Positions 16,282-24,885 of a stretch of 64,000 nucleotides of DNA are shown piece by piece; positions within the stretch are counted from its first letter, which is position 1; every line of letters starts with the position of its first letter. Position numbers and translations under genes: made by a program. The notes below the pieces were generated by a model that searched no databases, had not been told where the DNA came from, and saw only the letters and a list, made by a program, of their open reading frames with translations. The DNA is from JBNKHG01 sp050290225 (GTDB lineage: Bacteria; Pseudomonadota; Gammaproteobacteria; Pseudomonadales; Cellvibrionaceae). The stretch lies in assembly GCA_050290225.1 (NCBI GenBank), contig JBNKHG010000056.1:62001-126000 (forward strand). Reading direction: 5' to 3'.

Positions 16282-17769
16282 ATGGGCCAGGATATTGCAA
16301 AAACCTCCTTCAGCGAAGGGGATTATCAAGCCTTCCACGGCAAGCTCGAAAACAATCTGGCGGCACTGCGACAACTGTTATCACGCCCAGGCTTTGGCGA
16401 GGGTAAGGGGTCTTTGGGTGCCGAGCTGGAAATGTACATTATCGACCCTGATGGGCACCCCCTCTGCGCCAACCAGGAAATACTCGACAGCGCCCGGGAC
16501 CCACTGCTTACGCTGGAGTTAAACCGCTACAACCTGGAGTACAACCTGGCGCCCTACTCGCTGGCCAACCAACCGTTTATTAACACCGAACGGGATATTC
16601 GCAACGCTCTCAATCGCCTCGAAAAGCTGGCCCATCAACAGGGTGGTCGCATGGCCATAGTCGGGATTCTGCCCACCCTGCGGCAACAGGATTTCGGAGC
16701 CCACTCCATGACCAACCGGCGCCGCTACCAGGCCCTGGTCAAGCAGCTGCTGGACAAGCGTGGCAGCACCTTTAAGGTGCATATCAATGGCGCCAATCCA
16801 CTTCAACTGGAGATGGAAGATGTTACTCTGGAGGGCGCCAACACCTCTTTCCAGGTACACTACCGGGTCGCCCCCAAGGCCTTTGCCGACACGTATAATA
16901 CCCTGCAGTTGATGACGCCCCTGGCACTGGCACTGGCCGCCAATTCCCCGACCCTGTTCGGCCACTCGCTCTGGCACGAAACCCGAATTCCGCTTTTCAA
17001 ACAGTCCATCGATATTCGCAACACCGACCGTTACCACTGGCACCCACCACCGCGAGTCAACTTCGGCAATGGCTGGGTACGGCGAGGGGCTTTCGAGCTG
17101 TTTAATGAAACCGTGCGCAGTTACGCCTCTATCCTGCCCCTGTGCAGCGACGAGGATGCTCTGCAAGTAGTCAACAATCACGGCGTACCCAAGTTGTCGG
17201 AACTGCGCCTACAGCAAAGTTCGGTATGGTTGTGGAACCGACCCGTCTATGATGACGCGGAAGGCGGTCATCTGCGTATCGAAATGCGGGCCCTGCCCGC
17301 CGGTCCCACGGCGGTGGATATGGTCGCCAACGCGGCACTGCTGATCGGCCTGACCGAAGGGGCTCGCGACCGGATCAATCAACTTCTGCCGGGGCTGCCT
17401 TTTCACCTGGCTGAATACAATTTTTACCGCGCCGCCCAAAACGGCCTGGAAGCCAAATTGGTGTGGCCCAGCGAACGACAATCCGGCTGCCAGGAACGTC
17501 GCGTAAAGGACGTACTGGAGGAGTTTTTACCCATCGCTCGCGAAGGCTTGCAGCGCATTGGAATTACCGGCGCAGAGATCGACCATTACCTGGTCGTGAT
17601 AGAACAGCGCCTCGACAGCGGCCAGACCGGTGCCGTATGGCAGGCGCAAACCCTGACCCGATTAGAGCGGGAATACTCGCGCCACCGGGCATTGCATTTA
17701 ATGCTGGAGCGATTGGTGGACCACGGCCACAGCAACAGACCAGTGGGCGAATGGCCCCTGGATGATTGA
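16282..17769 (+). CDS. Glutamate-cysteine ligase-like carboxylate-amine ligase (GCS2 family)
   Basis: A 495-residue enzyme of the glutamine-synthetase-like GCS2 superfamily. It contains GSLGAELEMYIID (metal-binding acidic residues), NLEYNLAPY, HINGANPLQLEMEDVTLEGANTSFQVHYRV, and HLRIEMRALPAGPT. Members join an amine to a carboxylate using ATP. Whether this one makes gamma-glutamylcysteine is not certain, as its partner gene points to another product. It is followed after 18 bp by an M14 amidohydrolase, so the two likely act on the same amide bond or pathway. No strong ribosome binding site precedes the ATG. Confidence 0.8.
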   Translation: MGQDIAKTSFSEGDYQAFHGKLENNLAALRQLLSRPGFGEGKGSLGAELEMYIIDPDGHPLCANQEILDSARDPLLTLELNRYNLEYNLAPYSLANQPFINTERDIRNALNRLEKLAHQQGGRMAIVGILPTLRQQDFGAHSMTNRRRYQALVKQLLDKRGSTFKVHINGANPLQLEMEDVTLEGANTSFQVHYRVAPKAFADTYNTLQLMTPLALALAANSPTLFGHSLWHETRIPLFKQSIDIRNTDRYHWHPPPRVNFGNGWVRRGAFELFNETVRSYASILPLCSDEDALQVVNNHGVPKLSELRLQQSSVWLWNRPVYDDAEGGHLRIEMRALPAGPTAVDMVANAALLIGLTEGARDRINQLLPGLPFHLAEYNFYRAAQNGLEAKLVWPSERQSGCQERRVKDVLEEFLPIAREGLQRIGITGAEIDHYLVVIEQRLDSGQTGAVWQAQTLTRLEREYSRHRALHLMLERLVDHGHSNRPVGEWPLDD

Positions 17770-17787
17770 ACTGATATACAGGTACCC

Positions 17788-18816
17788 ATGAAGCAGTTTA
17801 AGTATTTGCACAACCCATCACCGGACAATCTCGGTCACAATGTTGAGGAGTTTTTGCAATATCTGGCACAACCCGCCTGCATCGTCATCGAAGGCGAGGA
17901 CACCAGCCGCACCCGCGCCCTGGTCACCCTGATTCACGGCAACGAACCCTCGGGTACCCTGGCACTGTTTCGCTGGTTAAAGAGCGGTCGCAAGCCGGCG
18001 GTAACCACCCTATGCCTGGTGGTATCCGTGGAGGCGGCGCTCGCGCACCCCCTGTTCAGTTACCGCGTGCTACCGGGACAGCGGGATTTAAACCGCTGCT
18101 TTCGCGCCCCCTTTCATGATCGGCAGGGAGAATTAGCATTGGAAATCCTCGATATTCTGCGCGAGTACAGACCTGAGGCTGTCGTGGATATTCACAATAC
18201 CTCCGGCTCAGGCCCCAGTTTCGGGGTGGCGATTTTTGTCGACGCCAAGCACGAAGCGCTGGTGTCGCTTTTCACCGACCGATTGGTGACCAACGATCTG
18301 CGCCTCGGTGCATTGATGGAAATTGCCGAAGATCTCTTTCCCACTGTCACCATTGAGTGCGGCGGCCGGCTGGATAAAGATGCTCACGAACTGGCCTGGA
18401 TCGGTTTACAACGGTTTCTGTCGATGCTCGATGTGCTGACCCCACAACCGGCAGACTGGGGACTGGAAGTTTTTCGCAATCCGGCACGCCTGGAACTGAT
18501 TGGTGATTGTCGACTCACTTACGCAGACAGCCCACAACCCGGGTTTGACCTGACTCTGCGAACGGATATCGAGCACTTTAATTTTGGCAAGGTCAGCGCC
18601 AACACTCGGCTGGGCTGGGTGGGCGAGAAAGGCCTGTCGATCTTTTCGTCCAAAGACCTGCAACAGCAGTGTGTGCTGGATGAGTTGATTCTCGTTCGTG
18701 AGGGACAGCTCTATACCGCACAGGACTTAAAGCTGTTCATGATCACAAACAACCCTGTCATCGCCAAGATGGACTGTCTGTTTTACGCAGTGAAGGATCC
18801 AGATATCCAGATCTAG
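17788..18816 (+). CDS. Succinylglutamate desuccinylase/aspartoacylase-like zinc amidohydrolase (M14)
   Basis: A 342-residue protein of the AstE/aspartoacylase group. The zinc ligands are visible as His and Glu in LIHGNEPSG and His in VDIHNTSGSGPSFGV. A catalytic Glu is likely in VTIECGG. It hydrolyses N-acyl amino acids in characterised relatives. Pairing with the GCS2-type ligase suggests synthesis and trimming of an amide metabolite rather than arginine catabolism, as no ast genes are nearby. Its stop codon abuts a dispersed inverted-repeat element. Confidence 0.82.
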   Translation: MKQFKYLHNPSPDNLGHNVEEFLQYLAQPACIVIEGEDTSRTRALVTLIHGNEPSGTLALFRWLKSGRKPAVTTLCLVVSVEAALAHPLFSYRVLPGQRDLNRCFRAPFHDRQGELALEILDILREYRPEAVVDIHNTSGSGPSFGVAIFVDAKHEALVSLFTDRLVTNDLRLGALMEIAEDLFPTVTIECGGRLDKDAHELAWIGLQRFLSMLDVLTPQPADWGLEVFRNPARLELIGDCRLTYADSPQPGFDLTLRTDIEHFNFGKVSANTRLGWVGEKGLSIFSSKDLQQQCVLDELILVREGQLYTAQDLKLFMITNNPVIAKMDCLFYAVKDPDIQI

Positions 18817-19018
18817 GAGTCTGTCGGACTTTAGTGTTCATCGCGGGCAAGGAGGGAGAGCGAACGCAAATTTTCACGATTTCAAGACACGTAGTGAGTC
18901 TATGTAACGAACAACTGGGGGGTTTTGAGCCGTTCACCCACCGACGCACGATTGCCGGGAGAGCTGGAGCAACGCAGGAGCAGTTGCCGCGCAGAACGGC
19001 TCCAAGTCCGACAGACTC
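18817..19018. mobile_element. MITE-like 202-bp element with perfect 15-bp terminal inverted repeats
   Basis: The left end is GAGTCTGTCGGACTT and the right end AAGTCCGACAGACTC, exact inverse copies. The interior has no coding potential. It begins on the base after the stop of the M14 gene and ends 13 bp before the stop of the convergent HDOD gene. A related copy begins at 63837. No clear target-site duplication is visible. It may be a non-autonomous element or a REP-like intergenic repeat that also ends transcripts. Confidence 0.75.
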
Positions 19019-19031
19019 ATCACTCAGCGGT

Positions 19032-20042
19032 TTACTGTTCTGCCATCAACTCATCGAGCTGCTCAAATATCCCGTCTGGCAGTGACAGGGAATCAATCAG
19101 GTGACGGGCGAGTTCCAGGTTCTGGTGACGCCCGGTGGCATAAACTTCACACACGAGGTTGGCCTGAAACAGCAGCAAGCCGAAACTATCCACCTTTGAC
19201 CCCGGTTTCACGTCGATCTGTTGTTCCAGAGCCACGCAAATAGGGTCTGGCAAATCCCAATCCCTGGCAATCCAGAGACTGAGAGGCGCCGACAATGAGG
19301 TCATCAGCGGCGCAAAGACTTCATAGCCGGGGGCGTTTTTTATCCCGGATGCCTGCAACTGCTTGCAGAGTTCACTGAAGATCGTGATCTTGCCGACATC
19401 GTGGACCAGACCCAGTAAATAGGCCTGAAAGGGAATCAGCTCCCGCTGACGCGCCAGGATTTCACAAGCCGCCGCACAGCACAGGGAGTGATACCACAGC
19501 TTGTGGCCAAACTCACTGAAATACGCCGACTTGCGCTGGATAATCGGTTGCATCACCGCCGCAGACAACACGCTTCGCAGACCGTCGACTCCCAAATTGA
19601 CCACCGCCAATTCAATATCGGCGATGCGTTGGCGATTGCGGTCAAAGTAGGCGCTATTGGCCAACTGCAACACTGCCGCACTCATGGTCGGGTCTTTATT
19701 GATAATGTCCACAAAGTCTTTGACCGACGCATCGGGATCGCGCAGGCTGCGCATCAAACGCGGGATCACACTGGGCAACCGCGGTACCAGATTGCGTCTG
19801 CTGTCGACCTCGGATACCCGGTTGCGCACCTGGTCCAACAACGCCTGCTTTGCCGTTGGCAATTCGACACTTTCGTGCGCGTCGCCAAACAGCGAGTGAT
19901 AAAAACCGCGTTCGGCAGACTGCATCCCCATCAACACCGGCTCCACGACCTCGACATGCTTCTTCGAGCGGGCGTCTCTTCGCGGTTTGTGGGTGTCTTC
20001 AGATTTGGGAAACAGCTTGCGGAGAAAAGTGGTCATAGGCAT
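19032..20042 (-). CDS. HDOD domain signalling protein
   Basis: A 336-residue protein with a basic N-terminus and a C-terminal HDOD domain (residues about 85-280), a metal-independent relative of HD phosphohydrolases. Typical features are LPRLPSVIPRL, NKDPTMSAAVLQLANSAYF, IADIELAVVNLGVDGLRSV and LGLVHDVGKI. The HD motif is kept as His-Asp in this copy. HDOD proteins act in regulatory cascades tied to cyclic-di-GMP or motility. Start at 20042 or 20036; an N-terminal extension beyond these has no family match. Confidence 0.82.
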   Translation of the reverse strand: MPMTTFLRKLFPKSEDTHKPRRDARSKKHVEVVEPVLMGMQSAERGFYHSLFGDAHESVELPTAKQALLDQVRNRVSEVDSRRNLVPRLPSVIPRLMRSLRDPDASVKDFVDIINKDPTMSAAVLQLANSAYFDRNRQRIADIELAVVNLGVDGLRSVLSAAVMQPIIQRKSAYFSEFGHKLWYHSLCCAAACEILARQRELIPFQAYLLGLVHDVGKITIFSELCKQLQASGIKNAPGYEVFAPLMTSLSAPLSLWIARDWDLPDPICVALEQQIDVKPGSKVDSFGLLLFQANLVCEVYATGRHQNLELARHLIDSLSLPDGIFEQLDELMAEQ

Positions 20043-20258
20043 GGCGTGTCGAAATCCTTTTGAACATGCGCCCCAGCAGACAACTTGTGGTGAATCAGAT
20101 GGGACAGCAGGCGCGATAAATTCAAGTCTAGGGTATTTCCCCAGTGACGCCAACCTCACGTCGGCCAACGGTACCACGCCAACAGACGAATCCGCGATCA
20201 CTGGACAGACACAGCCAAAACGGCCACGCTGTAAAAAAAGCGCAAAGCGGATGCGAAT

Positions 20259-21749
20259 ATGGTTTCCATTTCCACCAAGGCCCCCACTAAACCCCTGTTC
20301 CTGGCGATCGACCAGGGGGGCCAAGGCAGCCGCGTCGCGGTTTACAATGTACGGGGTGAGGTCTTAAGCCAGGCCCGCTCACGCTGCCAGACACACAACC
20401 CTCGGCCAGATTTTGTCGAACAGGACGCAGAGGATATTCTTTCCGGTCTTTACGACTGCCTGGCCCGTATCACTGACGATTTGGGCCCAGGATGCCGACA
20501 ACTGAAAGCAGCGGGACTCGCCTGCCAGGGATCAACGCTGATATGCTGGGACAGGGTTAGCGGTGACGCCCTGTCACCGGTCATTAGCTGGCAGGATTGC
20601 CGCGCCAAACATCAGCTGGAATCCTTGGTCCAAGCGTCGCCCAACACCCTGTCGATAGAGAACCACACCGGCCTGCGCTGGTCACCCCACTACGGCGCCA
20701 GCAAAATGCGCTGGTGCCTCGAACATCTGCCGATGGTGCAAACAGCCGCCCGCAAGGATCGCCTGGTTATGGGGCCCCTGGCATCCTACCTACTACAGCA
20801 TCTTACTCAACACCAGCATCCTCTGGTAGATTGCAGCCACGCCCAGCGCACTCTGCTGTGGTCGATTCAGACGCAGCAGTGGTCACCATTGCTTTGTCGC
20901 CTGTTTTCAATTAATCCCCAGTGGTTACCCCGGTGCCACGACAATGTTCATGCCTTTGGCGATCTCCGGCTTGGGGAGCTGCGCGTGCCCGTCACTGTCT
21001 GCCTGCGCGATCAGGCCGCCAGTCTGTTTGGGCGCGGCGAACCCAACGCACACAGCGCCTATATCAATCTGGGTACAGGCGCCTTCCTGCAGCGATTGAC
21101 GCAGCTAAAACCCGCCCCACAGGGGCAACTGCTGAGCCCGCTGCTGTTTAGCGGCACCCGGAAAACCTATACCTGGGAGGCGGGTGTTAATGGCGCAGCA
21201 GCCGCTATTCCCTGGTTGGAGCAACACTTGTCAATTTCGCTTTCCCCCGCGCGCATCAATGCGGCTTTGGATCACGGTTGGCGAAGTCTCAGCACTGTAT
21301 CCCGCTTCTTTATCAACAGCTGTGCCGGTCTCGCCGCCCCCTATTGGCGCACAGACATTCCTCCTCGCTTCAGCCCGGGACTGGACACCGACAATGCCAT
21401 TACTGCCTGGATCGAAAGTTTGATTTTTTTACTCCATACCAATCTGCAATTGATGCGGAAGGACGAACCGACCATCACCCGCATTGACATCAGCGGTGGG
21501 CTGAGTCAATGCGACCCCCTCTGCCAGGGACTCGCCGATATCACAGCCCTGCCCGTCCATCGCGCCAGCGACACTGACAGCACCCTGCTCGGCGTCGGCT
21601 ACCTGGCGGCGGAGCGTCCCGCCAGCTGGCAATCCCAACCGGGATTCATTGACGAAAGCAGCCTGGAAAGATTCTTTACGCCCGAGAAAAACCCGGCTAT
21701 AGCAAAAACCTTTCAAGATTGGAAAAACGCTATGGAGCACAGCCTGTGA
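20259..21749 (+). CDS. FGGY-family carbohydrate kinase (glycerol kinase-like)
   Basis: A 496-residue sugar/polyol kinase. The N-terminal phosphate-binding segment reads AIDQGGQGSRVAVYN, where glycerol kinase has DQGTTSSR. INLGTGAFLQ and ISGGLSQCDPLCQGLADI correspond to the ATP-site motifs of the second domain. Substrate specificity cannot be read from sequence. Its stop overlaps the start of a glycerophosphodiester phosphodiesterase (GTGA), so glycerol or a glycerol-containing compound is the likely substrate. Confidence 0.82.
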   Translation: MVSISTKAPTKPLFLAIDQGGQGSRVAVYNVRGEVLSQARSRCQTHNPRPDFVEQDAEDILSGLYDCLARITDDLGPGCRQLKAAGLACQGSTLICWDRVSGDALSPVISWQDCRAKHQLESLVQASPNTLSIENHTGLRWSPHYGASKMRWCLEHLPMVQTAARKDRLVMGPLASYLLQHLTQHQHPLVDCSHAQRTLLWSIQTQQWSPLLCRLFSINPQWLPRCHDNVHAFGDLRLGELRVPVTVCLRDQAASLFGRGEPNAHSAYINLGTGAFLQRLTQLKPAPQGQLLSPLLFSGTRKTYTWEAGVNGAAAAIPWLEQHLSISLSPARINAALDHGWRSLSTVSRFFINSCAGLAAPYWRTDIPPRFSPGLDTDNAITAWIESLIFLLHTNLQLMRKDEPTITRIDISGGLSQCDPLCQGLADITALPVHRASDTDSTLLGVGYLAAERPASWQSQPGFIDESSLERFFTPEKNPAIAKTFQDWKNAMEHSL

Positions 21750-22444
21750 TTGATCAAACAAGCTCTGAACAACCATTGCCTCAGGTGATAGCCCACCGCG
21801 GTGACCTCACCCACCACCGTGAAAACACTCTGGCGGCCATCACTGAGGCAGTGGAGGCCGGCATCCGCTGGATCGAATGCGACATTCAACTCAATACCGA
21901 CTTGGTGCCTGTTCTACTGCACGATCCGTCACTGAAACGGCTTTATGAGCGGGACGAAAGTATTTTTAGCAGCCGCTACCCGCTGGATACGCTGGTGCAA
22001 TTGCTCGAATTACTGGACCAATACCCGGAGGTTAAGGCGCTGCTGGAAATCAAATTCGAAAGCATCGAGCGCTGGGGCATTAACCGGGTACTGGACCAGC
22101 TGCTACCGCTGCTCTGCGGCCAGCGCCAGCGGCATTATGTCATTACCACCTCAGTGCCTTTTTTACAGGCCACCCGCGCCCGTGGCCACCGCAATATTGG
22201 TTGTATTTTGCGCGATCGAAAATCCGAAACCCATAATACGATGGCAAACCTTGCCCCTGAGTTTTTAGTGATCAATCATCGACGGGTGGGACGTGAGCCT
22301 CTCTGGCCGGGGCCATGGCAGTGGGCGGCTTATGAAATTGAAAACCTTGAGCAGGCCTTGCACTGGAGTCAAAGGGGGTTTGAGTTTGTGATCAGTTTTC
22401 ACTGCAATGCCCTCCAACAGGCGTTGCAGGCTTATAAAAAATAG
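21746..22444 (+). CDS. Glycerophosphodiester phosphodiesterase family protein
   Basis: A 232-residue cytoplasmic GDPD. The catalytic motif is AHRGDLTHHRENTLAAI, with metal-binding Glu and Asp in IECDIQLN and His/Asp in LLHDPSL. GDPDs release glycerol-3-phosphate from deacylated phospholipids. The GTG at 21746 shares bases with the kinase stop and has GGAG eight bases upstream; an in-frame TTG at 21719 is less likely. The overlap implies translational coupling with the FGGY kinase. Confidence 0.88.
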   Translation: MIDQTSSEQPLPQVIAHRGDLTHHRENTLAAITEAVEAGIRWIECDIQLNTDLVPVLLHDPSLKRLYERDESIFSSRYPLDTLVQLLELLDQYPEVKALLEIKFESIERWGINRVLDQLLPLLCGQRQRHYVITTSVPFLQATRARGHRNIGCILRDRKSETHNTMANLAPEFLVINHRRVGREPLWPGPWQWAAYEIENLEQALHWSQRGFEFVISFHCNALQQALQAYKK

Positions 22445-22683
22445 CCGTTACAAAGTGGCCACCAATTAGGTACTGATGAGCAGGCTACACATTCCCAGCC
22501 CCCGCCTCTTGGGAGCATTCCAAAGGGCGGGAGGATACTGATAACAATCCACTACCCTTCCCTACATTTCTTAACCCTAGTTGAGCCAACTTTAAGTGGA
22601 AATCCCTATACTGATCACAACTGCTTAGGAGGACACGCCGTTTAACCCCTAGGTTACTGAAGGTTGAAATCGAGGAGTGAACC

Positions 22684-22767
22684 ATGTTCCAGTTGATTGT
22701 TTTTCCTATAGCGCTTGCCCTGTTGGCTGCTATCGCCGCCGATGATCTGGCGCCGCTGGCAAAGTAA
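22684..22767 (+). CDS. Candidate 27-residue membrane peptide
   Basis: A short open frame encodes MFQLIVFPIALALLAAIAAD followed by DLAPLAK. GAGGAG sits eight bases before the ATG and a strong terminator follows 95 bp after the stop. The peptide has one hydrophobic stretch long enough to span the membrane. A TATACT box lies at 22607, with no well-spaced -35. It could instead be the coding part of a small regulatory RNA. No homologue is recognised. Confidence 0.5.
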   Translation: MFQLIVFPIALALLAAIAADDLAPLAK

Positions 22768-22861
22768 GGCCAACAAGTTAATCGCCCGCCCCTGAGGACT
22801 TAGGTTACGGGGCTTGGTGAACCTGGTTGTAAGGTTGTTTCTGCTACTCCCCCAACTTATT

Positions 22862-22892
22862 GCCCCGCCCCAACGGGGCTTTTTTTTTTTTT
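22862..22892 (+). terminator. Strong rho-independent terminator
   Basis: GCCCCG and CGGGGC form a stem around CCCCAA, followed by a long T-run (13 T). It closes a short transcription unit that contains the 27-codon frame. Confidence 0.9.
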
Positions 22893-23040
22893 GATAAGCC
22901 TCCAACGAGCATTAACTTGGATTTTCCGAATACCCACATATACTTAAGTTGTATATCCATAATATTCAGTCGCTGGTCATCCCAGCGTCCTGCAGTTTGG
23001 GGCATGCTTGGCCAGCCGAAGTCGAACGAGGAGGCTCGGT

Positions 23041-23553
23041 ATGGGTATTGCTATCACCTTACAAAACTACCTCAAGTCACGGGGTATTGCTTTCGAAGTG
23101 GTTAAGCACAATTACAGCGAAGGCTCCATCAACACGGCCCACGCGGCCCACATTCCCACCCGCAAGCTGGCGAAAGGCGTTGTGTTTCGCGATGAAGATC
23201 TGCACTACACCATGGCGGTACTGCCATCACAGAACAAGGTGAAAAGGCATACCTTAAATCAAATCTTTGACCGGCGCCTGGAATTGGCCGATGAGGACGA
23301 ACTTGACGATATCTTTAGAGACTGCTCCCACGGCGCTATCCCCGTGATCGGACAAGCCTATGAAATCAATGTCATCTGGGATGACGAGCTTCTGTCGACG
23401 GACGACATCTATATGGAAGCGGGGGACCACCAGCACCTGATACGTATCACCAAGGACCAATTTGAACGTTTAATGAACAGCTTCATGCATGACCACTTCA
23501 GCGTCACCCTGCCCAGCCTGGAGATGGAACACAGCTATAGGCCCAGTGTCTAG
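23041..23553 (+). CDS. YbaK/prolyl-tRNA deacylase-domain protein
   Basis: A 170-residue member of the YbaK/EbsC aminoacyl-tRNA editing superfamily. AGGAGG precedes the ATG at 23041. Motifs include the N-terminal YLKSRGIAFEVVKHNYSEG, KLAKGVVFRD (substrate-site Lys) and DCSHGAIPVIGQAYEINVIWD. It may deacylate mischarged tRNA in trans. A C-terminal extension of about 20 residues (HDHFSVTLPSLEME) goes beyond the minimal domain. A bidirectional terminator follows. Confidence 0.8.
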   Translation: MGIAITLQNYLKSRGIAFEVVKHNYSEGSINTAHAAHIPTRKLAKGVVFRDEDLHYTMAVLPSQNKVKRHTLNQIFDRRLELADEDELDDIFRDCSHGAIPVIGQAYEINVIWDDELLSTDDIYMEAGDHQHLIRITKDQFERLMNSFMHDHFSVTLPSLEMEHSYRPSV

Positions 23554-23590
23554 AATTCCCTCTTGGTGGCAAACAACTTACAGGCATAAA

Positions 23591-23618
23591 AAAGGCGAGC
23601 TTTGTGCTCGCCTTTTTT
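23591..23618. terminator. Bidirectional terminator between YbaK and exbD
   Basis: GGCGAGC and GCTCGCC form a 7-bp stem with loop TTTGT. It is flanked by A6 on the left and T6 on the right, so it can serve both convergent genes. Confidence 0.9.
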
Positions 23619-23649
23619 ATGTTGATCTTTAAATAGATCATTGGGGCTC

Positions 23650-24084
23650 TTAGCCACCCGTTTTCACCGGAGCCAGGATCACATCGTAAACACCGGCTTC
23701 GCGGGCCGCATCAGCAATGGCCACATAGGTCCTTGCTTCAGACATGCCGTCGGCACGGATAATAACGGTCGCCTTGGGGTTTTCCGCGTGCATGCGTTCG
23801 ATATTGGCCCGTACAGCGCGAACATCAACCCGGCGTTGCTCCATCCAGATTTCATTGGTGGCCGTCACGGTCACCAGGATATTAGGATCGGCATCCTCCG
23901 GTGGCGGCTGATCCTGGCTTTCCGGCATATTCACATCAATCCCCACTTCTTTGACAAAAGAGGCGGTGACGATAAAGAAGATCAACATGATAAATACGAC
24001 GTCCAGCATCGGGGTCAAATCGATTTCTGAACTATCTTCTTCGACTTTATTGCCTTTTCTACGGCTCACAGACTCATCTCCCAT
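23650..24084 (-). CDS. exbD: ExbD/TolR family biopolymer transporter
   Basis: A 144-residue inner-membrane protein. The cytoplasmic N-terminus is followed by DLTPMLDVVFIMLIFFIVTASFV (residues about 26-48, carrying the proton-conducting Asp of the family) and a periplasmic peptidoglycan-binding-like domain. ExbD normally works with ExbB and TonB. No exbB neighbour is present; upstream is 389 bp with no gene, then HopJ on the other strand. The start at 24084 has no clear ribosome binding site. Confidence 0.88.
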   Translation of the reverse strand: MGDESVSRRKGNKVEEDSSEIDLTPMLDVVFIMLIFFIVTASFVKEVGIDVNMPESQDQPPPEDADPNILVTVTATNEIWMEQRRVDVRAVRANIERMHAENPKATVIIRADGMSEARTYVAIADAAREAGVYDVILAPVKTGG

Positions 24085-24473
24085 AACACTTGAACCCAGA
24101 GACTCCGGCACCAACACCAGAAATCCCCGGAAAATCCGCTGCAGCCACCCGACAACGGGCGCCTTGATCAAGCGCGCATCTTACCAGCTTTATTTTGAAA
24201 GTGCCTTTTTTCTGCCGGGTAAGCCATTTCGATAGACAGAGTGTTACCTTTTCACTCAAAAAAGGGGCGTCACCCCGGGCCAAAAAATGTATAAATCACA
24301 CACTTTGGGTCAAAAACGTTACCCATGATAGCCTTGACTTATTGTGCAAATTTCAACCTGCACATTATATGATCGCACCCGCGATGATTTACCACTGCCA
24401 AACCTTGTTGATCGACACACTTCTGCTATGCTGCGCGCCCTGTTTGATTTGAGCCCAACCGGAGCAGTATTCC
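24085..24473. other. Intergenic region between exbD and the HopJ gene
   Basis: This 389-bp stretch holds divergent upstream regions for exbD and the HopJ-family gene. I see no gene, no exbB remnant and no clear repeat. The DNA is more AT-rich near 24240-24420. Confidence 0.5.
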
Positions 24474-24818
24474 ATGCAGATCACTGAATTTTTGACCGCC
24501 CTCGACCAGTCTCCCGAGTCCCTGACCTTTGCCGACACCCTGGCCGTGATCGACGCCCACTATGGCTATCGGCCCACCGTTTTTCGCAACGGCAACACTG
24601 AAAATGCCGCAGGCACCAACGAGGGCTCCTGTAAAGTATTTGCTTTTGGTCTGGACCAGCAGTTGGACAAAGAGCAGACCCTGGCCTGCTTCGCCCAGTT
24701 TTACCGCGACGTGCTGGCCACGCCGACGGGAGACGACCACCAGAATATCCGCAACTTCATGGTCAATGGCTGGGAAGGTATCCAATTTGAAGGTCAGGCA
24801 CTGACACGCAACTACTGA
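24474..24818 (+). CDS. HopJ type III effector family protein
   Basis: A 114-residue protein matching the small HopJ family, with FADTLAVIDAHYGYRPTVFRNG and NEGSCKVFAFGL as typical segments. The name comes from a plant-pathogen effector, but homologues are widespread in free-living proteobacteria with no secretion system. No type III genes are near, so an intracellular role is more likely. The function is unknown. Confidence 0.85.
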   Translation: MQITEFLTALDQSPESLTFADTLAVIDAHYGYRPTVFRNGNTENAAGTNEGSCKVFAFGLDQQLDKEQTLACFAQFYRDVLATPTGDDHQNIRNFMVNGWEGIQFEGQALTRNY

Positions 24819-24885
24819 GACTGCGCACACCCGTTGAGAACGGCCGCGCGAGGCCGGCACTGATCCCCATAGAGAGAAATTTTCC

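Noticed and set aside
24474..24818. A secreted virulence effector (from the HopJ name)
   Set aside because: No type III secretion genes or secretion signal. Homologues are common in non-pathogens.
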